From Linyphia triangularis (lineage: Eukaryota > Arthropoda > Arachnida > Araneae > Linyphiidae): DNA of 64,000 bases. Under the pieces are notes generated by a model. That model searched no databases. It was not told where the DNA came from and worked only from the letters and a program-made list of their open reading frames with translations. This document shows, piece by piece, positions 1 to 11,819 of this stretch (position 1 is its first letter; each line of letters begins with the position of its first letter). The stretch covers positions 9,450,846-9,514,845 of the forward strand of contig OZ021725.1 in the NCBI GenBank assembly GCA_963978545.1. The letters run 5' to 3'. A program made the position numbers and the translations under genes.

Positions 1-480
1 TCACACTTAAAAAGTGCTAAAAGGAACCAACATACTTGCATAAAAAAAATTCGTCAGTTGATGATATTTAATTGATTAAAATTCGACCTAATTAATTGCC
101 TAATTAGGGTCTAATTTCACCGGTCTAATTCAATTTGTAATTTACAAAGAATTTTAATTTTAATTACCAATGAAACGTAATGATTTGCTGCAGGGAACCA
201 ACTGTAATTGTGCATATAAGTTTTTTTCTTTCCCATAAGAATTTTGTTAGAGAAAGCATTAATTATTAACTTTTCATAAAAATATCAAGATTAAAAATTC
301 AGTTCAAATTAATTATTGCAAGGATGTATTGGATCGTAGTAGGTACATTACATTATACACTTTAAATTACATTAAACAAAGTTTTAATTGGCTGATTCAA
401 ACTGCAGCTGTGAAAAAAATTCTTACCCTGACGAAAACAAAATTAATCACAAATCGAGTTAAAAGTTTGCGGTAGAGATA
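1..480. other. AT-rich stretch, no gene seen
   Basis: Very AT-rich with short A and T runs. No open frame of note, no inverted repeat and no match to the repeat families of this window. Confidence 0.5.
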
Positions 481-1312
481 TTTTTCTCGCCATTCTGAAT
501 GTTTTTTTTTTTATGGAACGTTGAGAAAGGTTAATCGATCATGAATCCATTGGTGTGCAGGGGTAAAAATGGCCGAAATTATTAAAAAATCGACTTTAAG
601 ATAGTCCGATAGCCAAATATGTCATAAATTGTCAAACAATCAACATTCTTTTTTATTTGGTCATTAACTGCAGTTTTCTTTTGATGAGGAAGAATGCAGA
701 CGATATTTATATTCTGGCAAAATATACTTCCATCTTTTAAAAGTGTGGCAAGTTGGCGATAAATATTACGTCATTGATGACGCAATATATTTATTGCCAA
801 CTTGGCTGAATTTTAAAAGGATTAAAAATTTTGATGCCAGGAAAAACAAATCGTCTGTAACCTTCATGGCTGAATTTTAAAAGATTAAAAATTTTGATGC
901 CAGGAAAAACAAATCGTCTGTAACCTTCATGGCTGAATTTTAAAAGATTAAAAATTTTGATGCCAGGAAAATCAAATCGTCTGTAACCTTCATGGCTGAA
1001 TTTTAAAAGATTAAAAATTTTGATGCCAGGAAAAACAAATCGTCTGTAACCTTCATGGCTGAATTTTAAAAGGATTAAAAATGTTGATGCCAGGAAAAAC
1101 AAATCGTCTGTAACCTTCTTAATTAAAAATCAAAGAAAGATAGTAATCAGAAAAAAAGAATATGCTCATTGTTTGGCAAGTTAAGACATATTTAGCAATC
1201 GGATATAGTTCAACGCATTCAAAGGCGATTTTTTAATAGTTTCGGCCATTTTTGCCAGCATTCAGAATGGTGTTCTAAGAAGCACCTAAACTAGCCATCG
1301 CCTCTCAGTCTA
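481..1312. mobile_element. Family C inverted-repeat element, degenerate, with internal array
   Basis: Diverged copy of family C, the commonest element here. Recognisable parts are the arm with the GGCCGAAA and CATAACTTG-type blocks near 570-620, a central GTTGGCGATAAATATTACGTC block near 750, and a right end finishing CGCCTCTCAGTCTA. The centre is expanded by a 63-bp tandem array. Family C has no coding capacity and fits a non-autonomous DNA transposon. Confidence 0.7.
804..1117. repeat. 63-bp tandem array, five units
   Basis: Five near-identical units, each starting GGCTGAATTTTAAAAG and ending TAACCTTCAT. Each contains ATGCCAGGAAAA and AATCGTCTG, a slightly changed form of the family C AATCGTCTGC block, so the array grew from family C sequence. 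The long open frame across it on the minus strand is a by-product of the period being a multiple of three. Confidence 0.9.
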
Positions 1313-1441
1313 TTAGCACTGTGTGCGCAGTCATTAAACACTGAGTAAAAGTATTTTTAATATCATAAAGAACATAACATCATTTTAAACTAAGCATTTA
1401 AAGCTACTGCTTCGAGAATATTTTACACTAAAACAACAAAA

Positions 1442-1794
1442 ATGGGTATTTTCGCCAAACTTCCCCATTTCCAATTTGTACTCCCCGTCTGTAACAATGG
1501 CCAACCAGTTTCAAGTTCAAGATTCAGTTATACAAACCAAAACGTTCGCCAGATATTCGAATATAATCCAAGTAACATCACATTATTTTTCCCCATTTCT
1601 TTATACGTCTCTCCTTGGAACGCAAATATTTGGGCAATGAATAGAAAAAAAAATATTCAGTGTTCAACGATTGCTGTTAGAAGTGAGATCTCCAAGAAAA
1701 GATCGAAGGGGAGGGGGTGGGGGGTCAGAATTAGGTTTTTGTTCTCTTGGGGCTTTGGAGTTGGGACATCGTGCAAACAAGGAAAGAAAGCCAG
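1442..1794 (+). CDS. Candidate first coding exon ending at a perfect splice donor
   Basis: An open frame starts at an ATG in a good animal context (ACAAAAATGGGT) and stays open for 117 codons to CCAG/GTAAGT, with the donor GT at 1795-1796, a full match to the 5' splice consensus. Read without splicing it would stop inside the donor (GCC AGG TAA). The peptide starts MGIFAKLPHF, has a basic patch around residues 83-96 (ISKKRSKGRGWG) and a serine/asparagine-rich N-terminal half. I recognise no family. The surrounding 1313-1916 matches no repeat in the window. It could be a first exon phased into a distant exon, or chance. Confidence 0.3.
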
Positions 1795-1916
1795 GTAAGT
1801 AAACGTCATCTCAACTACTTTTGTGTGTTTTCTCCTCTGTTTCCTTTACTGAACTGGGTGTAGAGGTAAGGTTTGTCTAGTTTAAAGGGAAACTTTAGGA
1901 GGATTATCCCGATGGT

Positions 1917-2999
1917 CTGAGAGGCGTTTGGAAGTTTACATACTTATCGAACATCATTCTGAATTTCTTTATAGTATGTGGAGAAATGTTAGTAGATCAC
2001 GAATCCACTGGTCTGCCGAGGCAAAAATGGCCGAAACTGTTCAAATATGTCATAACTTGGCAAAAAGTTTACACCCTTTTTCGTCTGGTAACCGAAATAG
2101 ACTGAGAGGCGACTGCAATTTTTGGACCCCATCGAACATCATTCTGAATTTTTTATAGAAATTAGAGAACAGTGAGTAGATTACGAATCCACTGGTCTGC
2201 CGTGGCAAAAATGGCCGAAACTAGTCAAATATCGACTTTTAATAAGTTGAACTAAATCCAATTGCCGAATGCGACATAACTTACCAAATAATGAGCATTT
2301 TTTTTTTATTTGGTAACCCTCACTCTTTAATTTTCAATTAAGAAGGTAACAGACGATTCAGATATCTGCGACGGTCTACTTGAATCTATTAAAAGGGAGC
2401 CAAGTTGGCAATAAACATTAAGTCACGGATGACGTAACAGATGTCGCCAATTTGGCTTACTTTAAAAAGATACAAATTTTCCGAGCCAGAGATCAGAAAT
2501 CGTTTGCGCTTTTTCTTTTTTTATTGAAATCAAAATGCAATGGGTTGCCAGACAGAAAAAGTTTGCTCTCTTTTTGGCAAGTTATGACATATTTGGCAAT
2601 CGGATTTTAGTTCAACTCATTCCAAGTCGATTTTTGATCAGTTTCGGCCATTTTTGCCACATCAGACCAGTGGATTCGTAATCTACTCACTTTTCTCCAT
2701 TTTCTATAAAAAATTCAGAATGATGTTCGATGGGGTCCAAAAATTGCAGTCGCCTCTCGGACTAAAAGCACTTTGATTCTCAGTGAGGAAGGCTGCAGAC
2801 GATTTTTGATATCTGGCTCTGAACACTTGGAATATTTTAAAAGTAAGCCGAATTGGCTACATCATCAGTGACGGTAATATTTATCGCTAACTTGTCTAAC
2901 TTTCAAACGATGCCGGTAAGACGTCACCAGATATCGTAACCTACTGACTTTTCTCCACATTCTTAACAAAATTCGGAATGACCTCTCGAAATACAAGTA
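1917..2999. mobile_element. Older family C copy split by a younger copy
   Basis: Left part 1917-2097 begins CTGAGAGGCG and runs to CGTCTGGTAACC. Right part from 2765 resumes at the next consensus position (GCACTTTGATT) and ends ACCTCTCG near 2990. The two halves join into one diverged element once the inner copy is removed. Confidence 0.75.
2098..2764. mobile_element. Younger family C copy nested in an older one
   Basis: Full-length copy about 665 bp long, with arms starting GACTGAGAGGCGACTGC and ending CAGTCGCCTCTCGGAC. TA lies on both sides, as expected for a TA target duplication. The arms are roughly 200 bp. The middle holds a near-palindromic block with TTACGTCATCAGTGACGTAA-like sequence. 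Confidence 0.85.
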
Positions 3000-3678
3000 A
3001 ATAACATTTTAATTAGTTGTTAAAAAAAAAATAGACGATTTCAGTTTGTATGTGGCGCAAAATGAAAAAATTACTTTGAAAAAAAATAAAAATAATAATA
3101 ATTCAAATGAGTTTACGATTTTCAAAAATAAATTCTAAAGGGGTGGGGGTGGGGGGGGGGGGGGGAGAATTTTTTTTTCCCATCAAAATCTATTTCGAGT
3201 TATTTAGTGTATAGCAATATTTAAGATGATATATCATAGAAAATGTATTTTAGATTAAATTGGTAAGTTGAACCTCATCAAAGAGAAATTTAAAATAAAA
3301 AAAAAAAACTTAGGGGTCTATAAACATTTTACGGAACATGCTCCAATTCGAATGGGATCCGGGATTCAAAATCATGAAAAACGTCAATTTAGATATTTTA
3401 ATTATTTCAATTAATGCTGTTTACAATATAATATAAAACACTTTGCAATACCTATATTGAAAGAAGCCGCAGCGAACAAACATATGGTGTGGATTTCATT
3501 TCAATTAAGATGATTGTTTATTTTCTTTGTACTATGGTGTTTTATGTTTCTTTCTAAGGAACTATATTAAACCTAAAAATAAAAATTTAAACACTGACTT
3601 ATTCTTTAATTTTCGCTACTTATTTTAATATAGATATTTAGGAATATTAATCCAACAAAAAAGGTCATTGAACTTTAA
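3000..3678. other. AT-rich stretch with a G-run, no gene
   Basis: No coding signal. Contains a G-rich run at about 3137-3166 (blocks of G interrupted by single T) that could form a G-quadruplex, and many A and T runs. Confidence 0.5.
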
Positions 3679-4780
3679 CAAGGTGACCACAAAATTCAGG
3701 GGGAAAATGTTCCCTGATAATTCCCTGCTTCCCCCGATGGATTTCTAAAAAATTCCCCGATTTTACGGCTAACTTTTTTTTTTTTTTTTTCAAATTTTCT
3801 TAACTTTTCCAGTTGTAAAGACACAGCTTGATCAATTAGAACAAACAAGCTAAAGAGATTATATGACCATTTTTAAAAAAATAGTATCGGCCGTAAAGAA
3901 AAGTTTAAATTATTCCGTACTAGACTGAGAGGCGACTGCAATTTTTGGACCCCATCGAACATTCTGAATTTTTTATAGAAATTGGAGAAAAGTGATTTGA
4001 TCACGAATCCAATGGTCTGCCGTAGCAAAAATGGTAGAAACTAGTCATAAATTGACTTTTAATAAGTTAAACTAAATCCAATAGCCAAATGCGCCATAAC
4101 TTGCCAAATAATGAGCATTTTTTTTTTATTTGGTAACCCTCACTCTTTGATTTTTAATTGAGAAGGTTGCAGACGATTCGGATGTGTGGCGACGGTTCTC
4201 TTGCATCTTTCACAAATGAGCCAAATTTGCAATAAACATTACGTCACTGATGACGTAACTGATGTCGCCAATCTGGCTTACTTTTAAAAGATAAAGTTTT
4301 CCGAGCCAGATATCAGAAATCGTTTGCGCTTTTTCTCATTGAAAATCAAAATGCAGTGGGTTGCCAGACAAAAAGTTTGTTCTCTTTTTGGCAAGTTATG
4401 GCATATTTGGCAAACGGATTTAAGTTCAACTCATTCCAAGTCGATTTTTGATCAGTTTCGGCCTTTTTTTGCCACGGCAGACCAGTGGATTCGTAATCTA
4501 CTAGCTTTTCTCTAATTTCTAAATAAAATTCAGAATGATGTTCGATGAGGTCCAAAATTTGCAGTCGCCTCTCGAACTATAAGAACAAATTTCCAACTAC
4601 TACCGCCACAATCCTCCGGGTAAATGACGTAAAATTACAGATGAATGGGGAAACATACGTTCAATACGGTAGAAAATTTCCCTGATCTTGGAGAAATTTT
4701 AAAAAAAATCCCCAAATTTTTTCCAGAATCAGAAAGTTCCCTGACATTTCCTTGATTTCCAGTTTCGGTGGCCACTCTAT
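3679..4780. mobile_element. hAT-like element E, old, interrupted by family C
   Basis: Begins CAAGGTGACCACAAAATTC and ends GGTGGCCACTCTA, imperfect inverted ends of the hAT type (CAGGGTGGCCAC). Both ends carry repeated TTCCCTGATAATTCCCTG-like text. The left end has a relative at 16913 (CAGGGTGGTCACAAAATTC). No clean 8-bp duplication survives. A family C copy sits at 3921-4579. Confidence 0.55.
3921..4579. mobile_element. Family C element inside hAT-like E
   Basis: Full-length copy from TAGACTGAGAGGCGACTGC to CAGTCGCCTCTCGAACTA with TA at both ends. Arms and central block match the other copies. Confidence 0.85.
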
Positions 4781-5034
4781 TTCAAAACAATAAAAATGCA
4801 GTTTTTGTCATTTTTTTTGGTAACGTATTAGGAAAAAAAATTACATTTTCTTTGACAAAAGGTTGAAGAACTGTTCAGGTTAGTTTGGTTGAAACCCGAT
4901 TCCGGCAGCTTATTTCTTTCACATTTTAGAGCTTCACAGACAGTAAATGTACGCAAATTTTAAATCGGCATTAAATATATGATAATTTAGATAACGCGGT
5001 CAACACCTGAGCGGGCACTTCTGTACAATCACAC

Positions 5035-5175
5035 CATAACCAGAAGAAGACATTAAAGCCGCGACGTATTTAATGTGCACCAGCCCCCATAACCATACAC
5101 AACAATATTCGCCCAGATATGACCGAACCCGCGACTTTCTGATCACGAGCTCGACGCCTCAACTCACCCGAGGTC
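5035..5175 (-). mobile_element. Sine-T fragment (tRNA-derived SINE)
   Basis: Shares GCCGCGAC, TTTAAT, TGCACCAGCCCCCAT and ACGAGCTCGA blocks with the better copy at 46421-46703, on the minus strand. Diverged and incomplete. The rest of 4781-5640 shows no gene. Confidence 0.6.
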
Positions 5176-5640
5176 CTGTTTATTTTTCTGTAATATTAAA
5201 ACCTAAAAATTAATTACTTAATTTTAAACTCATTCAGCAAAAAGTTTATTTGAACTTAATAAGCAAATGATATCATCAATTAAAAAGTTAATTTCTAGAA
5301 CAGTGAAATACGCAGAACAAGTTCCAATTGCCTATGTAACAACGCAGAATCCCACTCCACAAACAAATAGAAACATAAAAAAAGAGAGCGAAAGATAAAA
5401 AACAGCGAAACAATAAAACTAGACAGTTAAAAGCCAAAGTATGTCAGTAGAAGAAAACACTTTTCTTTCCGTGTTTACTAAGTTTACTTATATTGCAAAC
5501 ACGTAAAGAAAGAAAAATGCCATTACTGTCACTGGCATTGTACTACCGCTTTTTATTTTTATTTTTTTGACTGCATTGTATTCGATTAAATGTTCCTCAA
5601 CAATAATACAACTGTGCTAAAACAATATTGAATAATAAAC

Positions 5641-5885
5641 TATACTAAACTTCAACTTAACTAGACATCACTTAGACGGTAGATCGTCACAGTGCTCATA
5701 GGTATTTAATCCATTTTGGCGGCGTGAAAGCATAATGTTCGCCAAACCACAACCCTGTAGAGAACAAAAGGTTATAAGGTTTGGCGAGAATTATGTCTTC
5801 ACTCCGCAAAAATGGATTAAATACCTATGAGAACTGTGACGATCTACCGTCTAAGTGATGTCAAGTTAAGTTGAAGTTTAGTATA
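5641..5885. mobile_element. Foldback element G, copy 1
   Basis: A 245-bp near-perfect palindrome. Arms of about 110 bp start TACTAAACTTCAACTTAAC and are bounded by TA on both sides, as in Tc1/mariner-type miniature elements. The centre holds GTTCGCCAAACC and GTTTGGCGAG. A second copy is at 59460-59696. Confidence 0.9.
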
Positions 5886-6330
5886 GGGGTGTGGAACATC
5901 GCACAACTTTCAATTAAAGTACTATAATAATGATCAACGAATCAAAATTTTATACAGGGGCATACAAAAAATCAACAAAAAGGCGAATTTGGCGATGTAA
6001 TTCGATCGACTTTACATTGTCTTTTCTTGTGCGTGAAACAAAGTGAAAATCAATTATTGATGGGCGATGCTTAAGGACAGAGAGCTCTAAATTAAAGGCA
6101 CTCGTTTTCCAACTTTTTACGCTTTTATCGCATTTTTATGGGAATTTGAGGAGAAGACGATTAGACCATCTTAAAAAGGCATTAGCAGGGAGATATTAAT
6201 CAAAATCGTTATAGCCGTTTTTTAACAATTGCTGAAAAATTAATTTTTTCATGATTTTTCACGATTCCACACCTACGCGCATGCGCGAATTTGACGAAAA
6301 CCTTAAGGGTAGGTCTACGTCAAATAGGTT
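5886..6330 (+). repeat. Rep-B copy, 3'-truncated
   Basis: Starts GGGGTGTGGAACATCGCAC directly at the end of element G, then shows the family's blocks in order: TTTGGCGAT, TTTTTACGC, TTAGAACATC-like text, ACGCGCATGCGCGAATTT and ACGAAAACCTTAAGGGTAGG. The 3' stem-loop is missing. No coding frame. Confidence 0.8.
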
Positions 6331-6560
6331 GAGCGGAAGTTCATAATCCTTAGTTTGAAGTATTCAATTACCATACGGAAGGTTCCGGGTTCGAATCGCA
6401 ATTGATGCCGTTGGTCTGTAATCTGTGCTTTAAAAAAATGAGAAGGTGAGATGGCAATTGTGACGGACCCTCTTGTGAATTACCTGGTGAAAGTTTTCTG
6501 AGTTTTTTCTCATTCGAGATATAAATACTGGGACCTTTAACCTTGAAAGACCTTCCGGAA
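6331..6560 (+). other. tRNA-like B box in possible old SINE
   Basis: GGTTCCGGGTTCGAATCGC at about 6382-6400 has a good Pol III B box (GGTTCGAATC). I could not find a matching A box at the right distance, so this may be a SINE remnant or chance. It matches none of the four SINE families listed here. Confidence 0.3.
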
Positions 6561-7300
6561 AGCGACGTTCTTCATATTCTACAGCTTAAAATAATATTTC
6601 AGCGAAGCAAATCCATAGTGTAACGTCTCGTGCAAGATATTGTTGGAAATCAACCTCCCTGATGCTTGAAGTATAGAATATCGTAACAGATAAATTGGAT
6701 TCTAGGTTCTGCTATCAGTTGTTTTCCCTCATTATCATCTCATAGCCAAAATCATCACCAACGTTATTAAAAACTGATTTACAAATATTTTTTTTATAAC
6801 CTTTCTAAAGTATAGACGAAACTTTTAATAATTTCTGAAAGTCTATATTTTATACGACTTTACCATTATAGAGTTGCCAATAAAAAATTAATTAAAAATA
6901 ATAAATAGCATTTTTTTTAAAATAGCATTTTACAATTAAAACGTCAGAAACAAACGTTTTATAATAAATTTAAAAGAAAGCTACTGCCTGTCATCTTCTT
7001 AAAACAGTTTCTGAATTTTCGCAAATGCGACATTTATTTCAATAAATAATTTGTTGGCGATTGTAACTTTTTAGAGGCAATATAGAAGTCAAATTTCAAT
7101 TTAACAAAATTACAATGACAAATAATAATAATAATAACGGAACTCAGAACAACGGAACTGATACAAGTTCAAATAAACCAAGTCCAAAGATTGAAAAAAA
7201 ATATATACATCAAAATCCGTTTACACGTCAATGGTCTAAAGTCACAAAAACAAATTACATAGCATAACCTTCGCGTAGTAACTAAGTTATTAAATAATAT
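6561..7300. other. AT-rich stretch, no gene
   Basis: No coding signal. A 40-bp segment at 7253-7295 (ACATAGCATAACCTTCG, ACTAAGTTATTAA) recurs at 7937-7975 on the other side of the Rep-A copy, so the two form direct repeats around it. Confidence 0.5.
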
Positions 7301-7840
7301 AACCCATAAAAACAGAGTTTTTGATATAAATCCTTTATATGCATTGCCAATTTTTATATGCATTTAACACAGCACCAATTCTGCAAACAGAATGTGCTTG
7401 GTATTTGCATCGAATTTTAAATATCAAAAACATCTCCATCAGCAAAATATGCGGTAAACTACTTACAAAATGTAGTCATTAAAAATGAATTTCATGCACT
7501 CACATCCAAATATCTTTTACTTATTCTGACTAAAACAATGTAATTATTTATTTATTAATCAAAAAAATTTTGGCAACAGGAAAGAGTTTCTTCAATGATC
7601 GGTTAAATGCTATTTTAGCGCGATTGGATGACGGCAAATTGGTTTATTAGTATTCCGTAAAAGAGAGCTTTTAGTGACAGTGACAGCCCCAAAATTTGAT
7701 AAAATGCATTGTCATCGAATCTATCTGCCAAGTTTCTGCCCAATTGGATGACGAAAAGGGGGTTAATTAGACCTCCGCAGATTTTCCCACCATCGACACA
7801 CATGTACACAAAATCGAAAGACAATACAAAGGATTTAAAT
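7301..7840 (+). repeat. Rep-A copy 1, near complete
   Basis: Starts AACCCATAAAAAC, then ATAAATCCTTTATATGCAT. It ends ACAAAGGATTTAAAT, so the inner ends are inverted (AAATCCTTTATA). Internal blocks: CATCTCCATCAGCAAAATATG, a one-copy AAAACAAT/TTATTTATT minisatellite site, GGCAACAGGAAAGAGTTTC, two GATTGGATGACG blocks about 140 bp apart, and TTAGTGACAGTGACAG. No coding role is evident. It fits a non-autonomous element. Confidence 0.8.
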
Positions 7841-8020
7841 ACGATAAAAGTTAAAATAAACCAAACATAAGGATTTTGTAATAAGTCAGCTCACTAATAA
7901 GTGAACGGACATTGAACACAAAAGTAAAAAAAAATTAATTACATAGGATAACCTTCGAGTAATTACTAAGTAATTAAAAAATTATTTCTTTGTCCTTATA
8001 AATAAGTGGACCTTTATTAC

Positions 8021-8270
8021 AGAGAACAAGCATCATAAAGAGAATTTAAGGGAGGTAGTAGCAAACGATAAACGCATGTGCCCAAACGATAGTCCACAAG
8101 GAAGTATGAAATGCGTAAAGGTATGGTTCGGGATGACATCACTGGCAAAGGTGGTCCCTTCCAAAAGGTAAACAGAAACGCACGCGCGACAACCACTACA
8201 GATCGGTTTCGCAAGAGGGCGGAAGAATCGTCTGCAAGCTCAATGGGATGGCAGACGATCTTTTTTATTT
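8021..8270. promoter_or_regulatory. Single-copy island with a paired 9-mer
   Basis: Less AT-rich than its surroundings and unlike any repeat here. It holds ATCGTCTGC at 8227-8235 and its exact complement GCAGACGAT at 8251-8259, an inverted pair with a 15-bp spacer. The same 9-mer recurs in other islands. Regulatory role is inferred only. Confidence 0.35.
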
Positions 8271-8525
8271 ACTAAAATAGCATCTTCGCATGTAAGCCAG
8301 GAAATGGAAAAGGAGCGGATAGAGTAATGGAGAGAAATGCGTAGAAGACGATATTTTTAAGTGAATTTGTCGAGGACTGTTAAATTCAAGAGGACATTTT
8401 GTTGAGTTGATTTAGTTGTGGCGAAGTAGGAAAAAAAAAGCCTTACAAATTTTACAGTTCTTACATTATGCTACGAACTATTTGTCAGCTAAATGAGAAT
8501 ATTCAATTTTAGATTATTTAATTTT

Positions 8526-8768
8526 GTACCCCGGAGGCAAAGGACACTATGTCATATTTTTGTATTTGTTCAGGAGAGCCAACGGAAAAAACTAATTTTC
8601 CATAACTTTTGAGTTATTAAATTTTTTTTTGTTACTCATACAAACAGCTTAATGAAAGTTTTTCACATTGTTATTGGCATTGATAAGTAATTGGAAGTAT
8701 TGATCATAGTACTTATTTATGACAATTAATAAAAAAAATGGACATGGTGTCCTTAATCTCCGGGGTAC
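8526..8768. mobile_element. Miniature inverted-repeat element L
   Basis: 243 bp with arms of about 35 bp: left starts GTACCCCGGAGGCAAAGGAC, right ends GTCCTTAATCTCCGGGGTAC. Non-coding centre. One copy in the window. TA near the tips suggests a Tc1/mariner-like mover. Confidence 0.75.
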
Positions 8769-8841
8769 AGAATTTTAAACCATATCAGAAAATAAAATTT
8801 TTAAATTATTAAACTAGAAAGAGTTTAACTATATTTCAAAG

Positions 8842-9215
8842 TACCATGTCACACTAAAATTATTACAATGTAACACTAAAACGATTGCAATGTTACACTA
8901 AAACAATTACAATGTTACACTAAAACTATTACATTGTAACACTAAAATGTTTACAATTTAACCACCAAAATGTTTACAATTTAACCACCAAAATGTTTAC
9001 AAATACTAAATAATTGCTAGGTAACACTAAAATAATTGCAATGTAATACTAAAATAATTGCAATGTAATACTAGAACACATTATAATAATTGCAATGTAT
9101 TACACGAAAAAAAAAATTACAATGTAGTACAAAATAACTACTATGTAATGCTAAAAATACAATATGATGCTAAAACTGCAATGTAATGCTAAAATAACAC
9201 CAATGTAACACTAAA
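8842..9215. repeat. Degenerate tandem array, units of about 22-26 bp
   Basis: Roughly 15 loosely similar units around AATGTAACACTAAAATAATTGC. Units differ in length and sequence, which points to an old array. Confidence 0.8.
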
Positions 9216-9870
9216 ATAGTCATAAATACAACATTGAAAATCATATGAGCATATTACTGCCTCTTTTTAATTTACTAACTTCAAGTTTTTATTTATATCC
9301 TTATTTTTACACTTCCTCGCTTATTTCTTTTAAAAAAATATATTTTCAAGTCATTTAAAGACTTTAAATATTCTAAAAAAAACAACACCAAAACTTGCCT
9401 TCACAAGAAAAATAAGAAGGATGTTTTCTTTTTCCCATCTTGTATTCTTACTCAGATTTAATATCAAATTTGATTTCTGTTAAAACGCATAATCACTCGG
9501 TGTACATGAAATAAAACTGAAGTGCTTGTTCTACACACAGTCGAATAAGAAAACTTAAAAAATACAATAAAAACAGACCAATCAACTCAAATTAATTAAA
9601 TACAGCGTAATTTACCTAACCATTAAATTGCTTCACCATTCAACTCTCCCAAAATATGTGTTGGAAGCGCCCCAAATCTTTGTTGCAGCATACGCAACAT
9701 TTACCAGCTGATTTGGCCTGCTTCCATAACTATACCTCATGCCGACACATACTTGTCAGAATATTGTTAAACACTGTTTAACAACCAGAAACTTTTAGTA
9801 CAACATTTAATCAAAGGTTTTCTCCATTGAAAATAACATGCTTTTATCACCAAACGATCCCGCTAACTTA
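9216..9870. other. No gene or recognised repeat
   Basis: AT-rich with a slightly less AT-rich patch near 9655-9760. I see no convincing exon, inverted repeat or family match. Confidence 0.5.
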
Positions 9871-10526
9871 TAGTCCGAGAGGCGACTGCAATTTTTGGAC
9901 CCCATCGAACATCATTCTGAATTTTTTATAGAAATTGGAGAAAAGTGAGTAGATTACGAATCTACTGGTCTGCAGTGGCAAAAACGGCCAAAACTGATCA
10001 AAAATCGACTTGGAATGAGTTGAACTAAAATCCGATTGCCAAATATGTCATAACTTGACAAAAAGAGAACACACTTTTTCGTCTGGAAATCCACTGCATT
10101 TTGATTTTCAATGAGAAAAAGCGCAACCGATTTCTGATCTCTGGTTCGGAAAACTTGTATCTTTTGAAATTGGCGACATCAGTTACGTCATGAGTGATGT
10201 AATATTTATCGCCAATTTGGCTTCATTTGTGAAGAATGCAAGTAAGCCATAGCCACACATCCGAATCGTCTGCAACCTTCTTAATTAAAAATTAAAGAGT
10301 GATGGTTACCAAATAAAAATAAAAATGCTCATTATTTGGCAAGTTATGGCGCATTTGGCAATTGGATTTAGTTCAACTTATTCAAAGTCGATTTTTGACC
10401 AGTTTCGGCCATTTTTGCCACGGCAGACCAGTGGATTCGTAATCTACTCACTTATCTCCAACTTCTATAAAAAAATTCAGAATGATGTTCGATGGGGTCC
10501 AAAAACTGTAGTCGCCTCTCAGTTTA
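9871..10526. mobile_element. Family C element
   Basis: Full-length copy bounded by TA, from TAGTCCGAGAGGCGACTGC to GTCGCCTCTCAGTTTA. Arms of about 200 bp. The central block has CATCAGTTACGTCATGAGTG. Confidence 0.9.
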
Positions 10527-10689
10527 TAAGCTCAAATAACACTAATTAAGGTTGCTATAAATCTATTAAGAGAGAGAAATTAAGGGGGGTTAACGTTTTT
10601 TAAAAATTAATTATGAAATAAAACCAGGAAAAGGTAATATTCAGCGGGGTCCCTATAGTGCATCTGTACCAATTACCAAAATGAATAGG

Positions 10690-11040
10690 TTTGAATATTT
10701 ACTTCAAAATGTGTGCCAAGTGACAGCCAATTGTCTAAACCCCGTTGCCTTAACGTATTCATTCGGCCAAACAAGGAAGTGATACAAGTAAACCAATTTT
10801 CCCAAGCGGAACACAGTGGACACCGGTCAAATATGGCCAAAAGAGAAAACATGGGAGGATGGGACAGTGACCCCCATCACCAAACGAGAAAAAGCGGGGG
10901 GAATTCCTTAAACAAAAGGTGCGATGAACCTCAACACCCTCTCTCTGCAGAACTCTATATGCGATCGCCAAACGATTATATTTTTAGAAAGATCGTCTGC
11001 GCCGAGTCTCTTATTTAGACTCCCTCACTATTCTCCGTAT
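10690..11040. promoter_or_regulatory. Single-copy island with GCAGACGAT
   Basis: Mixed composition, no repeat match. Contains ATCGTCTGC at 10992-11000, GCGATCGCCAAACG just upstream, and a run of purine-rich text near 10840-10915. The overlapping short open frames on both strands show no family. A T-run follows from 11047. Confidence 0.3.
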
Positions 11041-11819
11041 TTCCGTTTTTTTTTTTTTTTTTTTCCTTCTTTTTCCTGGTTCATTATTTATTTTTGTAAT
11101 CTATTTCTGGAATGTATCATTGTGTGTGAAAGTAAAGAAGGAAATATAACACAATACAGATGTTTAATTTAGATGTATTTTAATTTCGATATAGTTTATT
11201 GAAGTAACTTGAAAAATGTTTCTATGACCCTTTTTTATATTGCGCGAATCGAGGTAGTACACAGAACTTCTTCACAAAAAGAAAAAGGGGGAAAAAAAGA
11301 GGTTGTTACAATGTTTATTTACTTACTAGATATAGCAGCAATGTAAATTGTTTAAAAATAATAAGGTAAGAAATCATAAAACGATAGTTTGAATTTAACA
11401 GGCAATTTACTTTAAGAGTTACAGAATTTTCATTTTATCTGTAAAGGGAAAAAGTCATTTACAAAAGTGTTCTTAGGGTTTACATTGATGTAAAGAAAGC
11501 TATTTTTTAAAATTGAGAGAAATAGAATGCATGCAAAATCTCGATTTATACCATCACATTGGTTTATTGATAGTAAAAATGCAAATTTTTTTTAATAATT
11601 TTTTTTTCACTTTTCTACATTTATTGAATTTAAGGAGTTTTCTTTCAATTGACTGAAATTATAAAAACACAGTGGTCAAACTCGTTTTGTGATACTTTCT
11701 CTCACCCTCAGAAATACATCGCTTTCCTTTCAAAGGTATGAGAGATTGTCTTTTTATACTCCGACTAGTTGGAGGTGAAATGATCTACAATATCCACGAT
11801 AAAAAACCAGTACATCTGT
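11041..11819. other. AT-rich stretch, no gene
   Basis: T-run at 11047-11064 and further AT-rich sequence. No coding or repeat signal, apart from the lead-in to the hairpin array. Confidence 0.5.

Noticed and set aside
791..1102. 103-codon minus-strand frame with repeated peptide
   Set aside because: It is the translation of the 63-bp tandem array, whose period is a multiple of three.
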